Assembly: GCA_024138015.1 (NCBI GenBank)
Contig: JAMXBB010000001.1
Span: forward strand, 89,642,497-89,706,496
Length of the DNA: 64,000 nucleotides
Source of the DNA: Lumnitzera littorea
Taxonomy: Eukaryota; Streptophyta; Magnoliopsida; Myrtales; Combretaceae
Reading direction: 5' to 3'
Part shown: positions 57,204 to 64,000 of the stretch, one piece after another
Layout: every line of letters begins with the position of its first letter
Position numbering within the stretch: the stretch's first letter is position 1
Made by a program: the position numbers and the translations under genes
The notes under the pieces: generated by a model
What the model was told of the DNA's origin: nothing
What the model saw: only the letters and a program-made list of their open reading frames with translations
Database searches by the model: none

Positions 57204-59047
57204 AATTCCTTACTAATAAGTGAACAATTTGAGGACCAAACAGGTGGAAGTTGGAGGACTTATTTTAACCTGATGTAGGGGAGAATTCTAAAGAGGATGG
57301 GGGACTGCAAAGTGCCACTAAGGTGTAACTCTCAATAGGCTCCTTAGACAAAAATCAACGAAGTGATATACTTAAAAAGAGTTTCATAATAAGGATGTTA
57401 CATGTTTAGCAGAGGGGGTGCGTGGGATTCTAAAAGTATCGATAGATTTGGAAAGTTTAAAATTTTCTTTTTGAGCCATTTTAAGATAATAATATATATA
57501 TATGAAACTTGATTTTTAGGATAACGATACATATAAAAATTTCAAAATTTCTAATAGGATAAGTTAAAGAATCCTTTAAATAAAAATAATGAAGGTTAAT
57601 GAAAATATTATAACATCAAGATCTTAGCCACTATTTAAGGAAATGTAATAGTCATTTAGAGATTTTTAGCAATTATAACACCACCATAATTTAATTGAGT
57701 AAGATTGGAGGAAAATACATTACACAACAAAAACATCTGACAATAAAAACTAAATAGCAATAGATGGCTTGTTTCTTGAAGCCTAACCTCAACAAGAAGG
57801 GAAGAGGAATCCTTACTACATTATTTAGAGAAAAGGTGAGGTATCATAAAAAGCTAATTACATAAGGATGAGATGAAGGAGACTAGCCTTGCTAAGCTAA
57901 ACAGGAGACAAAAGGGATGAGATTCTCCAACATAACGATGATGTCTCCAGACAGATTTGGAAGTAACATTAACAGAATTGTTGGAAAATTTAAGGAAGGA
58001 ATTTCCTTCCCAAGTTCGAGTACATCGAAACCCAATTGCATCCAGCCAAGTTAAATCCTATTCTCCTCTTGTCTTTTGTGTGTATCAACTACAAAATCGA
58101 AACCTGAAATTAGCACTGCACTCTGTTTGAAAATAAGCAGCCTTTCTCTTGTATATCACACAAAAACAAAGCAACAATATATTTATGATGGAATCCCTAG
58201 GCAATTTATCGTATGTCCTTATTAATTTTAGCTTATATAAATCTTAAAAGAAGCCGAAAATTAGAAACCCAAAGATAAACACTATCTCTACAAATTCACA
58301 CCATGCTCTGCTTACTTTACCATGTTCTCTTCTCAACTTAAAAGTATACAGATAAATATCCACATATATAATAACAATAAGCTATACTTTTGTACCACAT
58401 ACTACGGTCAATCTCCAGCGTATCATTTTCCTCTTTTTTTTTCTGAGTATTACACCAAGACAATTTTAAGGATTTCAGCTCGGGATCCACGTCGCATAAT
58501 CCAATGTCATTAATTTGTTGTGCAATAAGAGTAAGGAAATTTCCATTTTATACCAAGGCACTGTCATTAATAATACCAGAATTCTAATTTTTCTTCTTTC
58601 CTTGTCATTTTGCAGTAAAAATCTTTTAAGCAATACTCGCTTAAAAGACACAATAAACTCCTTCAAAGAAAGTAGAATCCCATTTTTATTCTTTCCTCTT
58701 TAACATGCTATAAATATAGTATGACACGAGTTAGATTAGATGTACCTTTTGTTTCTCTCTTTTTCCTAAAAGCTCCTATTGATATTATAGCATATTCTTA
58801 AGGAATTCCATTATTAAGAAAGATTTATTGAGAGAGTTTAGTTTAACATCTGATTATAAGTTAAGAGAACGAAGATAGACTCTCTTAGCTTCAAGACTAC
58901 TATTTATATGCGCAAAATCGACTTAAAATGAATGAGATATAGCCAAAATAAGTTAGCAAATCAATTTAAAATAGTTGCAGCGAATTCTTCTTTCCATCTA
59001 GAGTCCTCTTTTCTTACTTAAGTTTATTTCCATGAATTATTTGTTTA
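57204..59047. other. No gene recognised
   Basis: AT-rich; short open frames only (for example 58322-58513, 58475-58666 on opposite strands over the same DNA). No domain signal. Confidence 0.4.
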
Positions 59048-59055
59048 CGTGATTG

Positions 59056-59612
59056 TAGGGGTGTATGCGGTTCGGTTCGGTTCGATACGGTTTGCTCCCT
59101 CTTACCAAATAAAACCAAATATAATGGTTTAGGTTTTTTTTTTTTTTAAATCGAACATAACCATACGGTTCAATTTATAAATTTTTCGAACCTAATTAAA
59201 ATCAGTTTGGTTTAGTTTGATCCATGGTTCAAACCGTTTGTATCAAATTTTTACTAAACATTTTTATCTTTAATAAATTCAAAAATTTAAATAAAAATTT
59301 ACTCAATTTAATTTTAATAATTAATACAAAATTATGATATACAAAATTATGATAAAGAATAATAAAATATGAAAAATTTGATGAAATTTATGAAGATTAA
59401 TGGAAAAAAATATAAAAAAATACAAAATAATTACATAATTTTTTATTCAATTTAAAACGGTTCGGTTCGGTTCAGTTTGTTTCCTTGAACCAAATTGCGA
59501 ACCATTTATACACAATTGAACCAAACCATAAACCAAACGGTTCGTAAGAAAATGATTTTCTAATTCAGTTCACTGTTTGATCTGTGGTTTGCGATTTTTT
59601 TACCTAACCTTA
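59056..59612. mobile_element. 557-bp hAT-like MITE ('GGTTCGGTTCGG' type)
   Basis: Begins TAGGGGTGTATGCGGTTCGG and contains inverted CGGTTCGGTTCGGTT / AACCAAACGG blocks throughout. The flanking 8-mers CGTGATTG (59048-59055) and CATGACTG (59613-59620) agree at 6 of 8, both differences being transitions, as for an old 8-bp hAT TSD. Confidence 0.65.
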
Positions 59613-59620
59613 CATGACTG

Positions 59621-61560
59621 TATACCTTCCTTTAATCTCCCTAAAGATTACTTTGATTAGTAAATAAGCATATCTGGGTGAGTAACTCTCTATAAAAGTT
59701 ATATTGTTTGCGCTTATATTTAGTAGAACTAATAAAGATTTAATTATGAAATGAAGTATGTGTTTGGGTTATTGGGTAATATACTTGTACTCGATGCTTT
59801 GTTTTCCATCTCTGAGTGAAAACACGTTTAAATTATAAAACATCCCGTTGCTTATTAGGCTCATTTCAAATTTTTGTGGATTGTCTATATATAATTATGT
59901 AATCACTTATAATCAGAATTAATAAACTACATAACTGATAATAAAAGAAAGTCATTAGCACTACGCAATGACCAAAAAGACTATATTTTTATGAGTCGTG
60001 CCTTGACCTTTAGAAACTAACTGATAGTAGGAAATATTGTCTTTTAATTAAGGCTATATCGTGGATTCATCACTTTAGAGATAATCGGAGAATGTGAAAT
60101 ACCGTGGTTTGTGAAATTCCAACTCCATCATATTTTTCGGTTTGAAACTTATTTTAGACTAACCTCCTGATTTATCAAATCCTTGGGTTGATATGTTGGT
60201 TATCGTTTCCCAAGAGGGCTTATTTCTTAAATCCTATGTACTTTTTGAATTACTTTATATAATGTTGCATCTCATATGATTAATCATTCATATAGCACGT
60301 TAATGATTAAGAATTTGTTTAACTATTGTGTATTTGTATAACCTGAGGGAAAGTTATTTACGTTTTGCTCATTTCCCCATTGTTTCACCTTTTTGCAAGT
60401 CAATCCATGGTATGATGTCAACTGACCATTTCCTATGGTGAGTAAATAAAAGCATACTAGGACGAAGGAATAAAATCTTTTAAAGAAGCAGGGTCTCCTA
60501 ACTTTTAGATAACACCTTTCATATAGAAGGAGATATTTCGAATATAAATATTTTATCTCCAACCATTACTACAGCAGGAGGAGGCTGTCTAGGTGGCTAT
60601 AAGCCCACACACGTTCTTTTAAATTGTTGTACTTGTACTCAAATAATATAATAGAAACTACTCTTTAAGTTTTATTCAATACAGCAAAAATCGTTATTCC
60701 CAAATGGGATAACTTCTTGTAATGATGCTTCGTGTATGTTATCAGAAAATTAACTAGTACGAAGATACATGGCAGACTGTAGTGAATATTGATTTGGTTA
60801 TTATTGACCTTCGGATAGCTCATTACAAAATCATGCATATATAGTAAGCTGTTTCTTTTATTTGCATAAACTTATGGTTTTAGCATTAGATATGTTACTA
60901 TTAAGTACTAGGCAATGCTCGTTGAAACTCGTCAATGCACAAATCACAATCAGATTTGGTAGCCACATCTAAATTTGTTTTAATTTTTTTTTTTTTATCT
61001 ATAAAATGTTAAGGTTATGTTGGGGTGTTTAGTCCAATAGATGGACAATGAACAATCACAATGATTAGTATACCCAAAAGGTTTACTTTTAGTTGCATAA
61101 CTTAGTGACGTTTAGTTTCGCAAGCTAGGACGGAAACTAATAAGATAAAAGACAAGATTTGATTCATGCAATTTTATATGTTAAGTTGGTTTTCTTGTTT
61201 GATATCATTAGTTACGAGCATAAATGGATAGGGAACGTGCATCAATAATTTTCTAGAGAATTTTGACACTCTCAATATAATTCCTTTTATCGAGATCATA
61301 GTAGTAAAATTGTAGAAAAGGAGAAACGCCTTCCATTACATATTGTAATTCAAGTTTACTATTTAATTTGTTTGTGTATAATCTCGAAGCGAGTTTTCCT
61401 CTTGTAAACCATAACAAGCCTTATTAAGACAATTTCATATTCGTCCCTTGAATTTACCGGATTTTTAAAATCTACATTCAAACTTTAAACTTATTAAATT
61501 ATACACCAAAATGAAACTTTACTTGCTAATGTTATTATCTCACAAAATTCTAGTTATAGC
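59621..61560. other. No gene recognised
   Basis: AT-rich non-coding DNA. Nothing beyond short A/T runs and isolated short open frames. Confidence 0.4.
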
Positions 61561-61569
61561 TATTAGCTT

Positions 61570-62470
61570 AGTTAATTAGGGAAAACAGCACTAGAAGAGA
61601 TCATTGTTCATAGTAATTAGTAAATTCAAATAGAAGGTCGAATTTTCAACTAATTAAAATAAAATATTAATTTTTTGTGAATTGATTCATATAAAAGGAT
61701 TCCGTCAATACATCATTATAACACCATAGAGGTGATCTGTCCAGGTGGCATTAATGCTACTCTTACATGACTATTTAATTTTAAAAGAAAAAAAAAAAGA
61801 AAATAACAAAAAGAACATAAAAAATCATAAAAATATTCTAAAAAATAATAAGAAAGTATGAAATATGATTTTGAAAAAAGGAAAAAAATTATAAAAAGAA
61901 AAAATTAAACAATATAGCTATATAGAGAGAGAAAAAAAATGCAAGAAAAAAAAAGAAAAAGAAAAGATCCCAACATCCTAAGGCTAGGAGCTAGACAAAC
62001 TTTTTTTTTAATTTCAAGCATTTTTTTCTTTTCTTTTTTTTAATTTTTCTTTTATTTTTTTAATTGATTGCATTAGTTTTTATGAATATAATTACATTAT
62101 TTAATTTTCACTTTCTAAAAATTTTTTCCCTTTTCCCTTTTTTATTCACATTTCATATTTTTTTAATTATTCAAGAAATTTTTTTTAATATTTTTATAAT
62201 TTTATTTTTTATGATATTTATTCTTTTTCCAATTAAATAGCTAAGTAAGCATTAGAGGTCGATGCTACATCAATGCCATATGACAAATAACGACTATTTC
62301 AAATCCTTTTAACAATGTTATAATAGCACATTGACAGGATCTTTTATTCGAACCAATTTACGAGATGTTGATCTTATATTTTAACTAATTGAAACTTAAA
62401 GTTAGATCCTTTATTTGAATATATCGTAAATATTAATTTATTTCCCTCTAATTTTTCCTAAATTGAACTT
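61570..62470. mobile_element. Long foldback (MULE-like) MITE, about 900 bp
   Basis: The two halves are inverted, imperfect copies. Left AATTCAAATAGAAGGTCGAA, TTCAACTAATTAAAAT, GAATTGATTCATATAAAAGG, GTCAATACATCATTATAACA and GGTGGCATTAATGCT each match the complement of the right half in the same order. The loop is near 61970-62000. The left arm is purine-rich and the right arm pyrimidine-rich. TSD not resolved. Confidence 0.7.
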
Positions 62471-62483
62471 TACATATTAACCG

Positions 62484-62662
62484 TTAAGGGTGAACAAATA
62501 ATCCTATCATACATGATACCCATTCGGATTCTACTCAATCAAGTTGGTTCTAGATGAGTAATAACTCTCATATGGTAGGTTCCGGTTAATAATTTCTCGA
62601 AATCAATTCTCACAGGATACGGTACGAGTAAAAAGTCAGGGTATCATGTACCCACCCTAAAA
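62484..62662. mobile_element. Possible small hAT-like MITE
   Basis: TTAAGGGTGAACA at the left and CCCACCCTAAAA at the right form short inverted ends; inside are ATGATACCCATTCGG and CAGGGTATCATGTACCC. No 8-bp TSD found. Confidence 0.3.
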
Positions 62663-64000
62663 TCTACTTTAAAATATATAGAGAACAGGTTTTATGATCC
62701 CTAACATATGCTAGTAATTAAATCAAATTAAAAAATAAATAATATAATCTTATTAAAATAAAGTAAAGCTTAACCTATCAAAAATACTAAACTAAATGCT
62801 CGTTAGTCCCTTCCCTTCCCTTTCATCTTATGTCTTTAGTCCTTATTTAATTGTTATTTTTTTTTTCTATTCCTTCATTCTTTGCCAAATCTATCATCTC
62901 GTCAAGTTTAAAAAAAGGAATTTGAGTTATTGGTTTTTACTTCTAATTATACCTACAAGGCATAAGGTATGTCCATTAGTTGTTTTTTATAGTGGAATAA
63001 TTTTTTTTTTTAATGTTTGACAAATAATTTAGTATTATTACTAGAGTGAAATATGATTTTCTTTGGGTATAGAGAGATTATTTTACTGATGCATATATCT
63101 TGAGAAAAAAAAAATTTTAGTTTGAATTTATATTTTGTTTGTTTTCCCATGGTTAATTTTTTGATTCTATATTTCCATCACATCCATAATTATTGAAGTA
63201 TACTATCTTATTAATCTTTTATTCAAATTTTAATAAACTTTATTAATCTTGCCTAAGTAAGATGTTTATAGCTATTATTTTTAAAATAGCGCACTTATTC
63301 TCTCAAATATCATTACAATGTGGTTATTACAAAATAAATATTTTATCTACGCAATAAATGTTTTGTATAATGCTTTTGTAAAAATTTATCAATAATAATA
63401 ATAATGTTTGAAGAACCATTTAATGGAAAAAAATTGGTAGAAATAAACCTCAATGAGCTTTATTCATTACCATTATTTGAAAAAAATTGGCTAAATTAAG
63501 CAATTACTTTTAGTGGGAGGTAAGGGGATGGTGAGGTTGTCAAATTTATTTTATATTTTAAAATATAGTCATATTAAATTTTATAAGAAAAATAAAAAAA
63601 AAAATTCACAAGTTTATGTTTTCAGAATATCATAGAATGGGATTTAAGTAGCAAAATTTTGGTATTTGTACCATTGAGTAGAATCAGATAGAGCATAGAT
63701 AAGGCCTTATATCTTATTCATTATGTATTTACTCATTTCTATTAACCGCTATTATCTCATAAAATTTCGGTTATAGTCATTATCTTAGCTAATAATTATA
63801 CCCCGAGAAAGTTGTTGGATCCATTACTCTAGAGAATAACAAGAGATTGAAACTTGTAACGAAGTATTTATGAAGTAATAAAGAAAATACATGAACATTG
63901 TAAATAACAAAGGATTTGCTTTTGTTTTCTTTCACATCATCTTCAATCCTAAGGAATACATTTCAAATCTTTAAATACTAGGACAATATTCTAAGAACTC
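62663..64000. other. No gene recognised
   Basis: AT-rich. TTATCTCATAAAATTTCGGTTATAG (63751-63775) resembles TTATCTCACAAAATTCTAGTTATAG at 61535-61559, a dispersed repeat fragment. Confidence 0.4.

Noticed and set aside
1..64000. tRNA, rRNA or organelle DNA insertions
   Set aside because: I looked for tRNA B-box (GTTCGAATCC-like) text and rRNA or plastid coding motifs and saw none convincing; a covariance-model search would be decisive.

Overview
This window is repeat-dense, AT-rich nuclear DNA from a flowering plant, probably a eudicot (species not determinable by eye). Evidence: decayed Ty3/gypsy polyproteins of the plant-only Tat lineage, plant-type L1 LINE fragments, many solo LTRs with 5-bp target-site duplications (TSDs), hAT-like and foldback MITEs, A/T microsatellites, and no recognisable intact host gene in 64 kb. 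It reads like pericentromeric or intergenic heterochromatin. I found no undescribed biological system; the most informative structures are the retrotransposon nests.

Layout. (1) 1-21.8 kb: one old plus-strand Tat-lineage element ('element A': gag, protease, RT, RNase H, extra RNase H, integrase, a 3' UTR with two tandem-repeat arrays, then a 3' LTR). It is split by four solo LTRs of one TGTAAGCCC...CGTAACA family, at 3-2757, 3138-6023, 7401-10477 (inverted) and 13409-16961. Three of the four have fully visible 5-bp TSDs and the polyprotein reading resumes across those gaps. (2) 21.8-23.9 kb: unclassified repeat. (3) 23.9-30.3 kb: a dead minus-strand L1-type LINE (ORF1 DUF4283-like part, zinc knuckle, endonuclease, RT, C-terminal part), interrupted by a hAT-like MITE and a second insertion. 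(4) 30.3-38.4 kb: MITEs, a ~105-bp tandem triplication, and a LINE 3' end whose RNase H part carries an internal duplication. (5) 38375-46387: 'element B', a minus-strand LTR element with TSD, primer-binding site, gag and protease but no RT or integrase. It carries an opposite-strand gene with its own TATA box, intron and poly(A) signals, and an 88-bp x7 tandem array where that gene and the truncated pol converge. (6) 46.4-54.3 kb: a MITE, a 693-bp solo LTR, and a fifth TGTAAGCCC-family solo LTR (50553-53489) inside a CCA/CTA trinucleotide tract. (7) 54.3-64 kb: low-complexity DNA, a perfect 330-bp duplication beside the only N in the window, MITEs and a long foldback element.

Nothing here looks like a working pathway. 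The coding stretches are mobile-element remnants with in-frame stops, many explicable as C-to-T or G-to-A changes. The only possible non-TE coding exon I saw is a weak candidate at about 54.4-54.65 kb.
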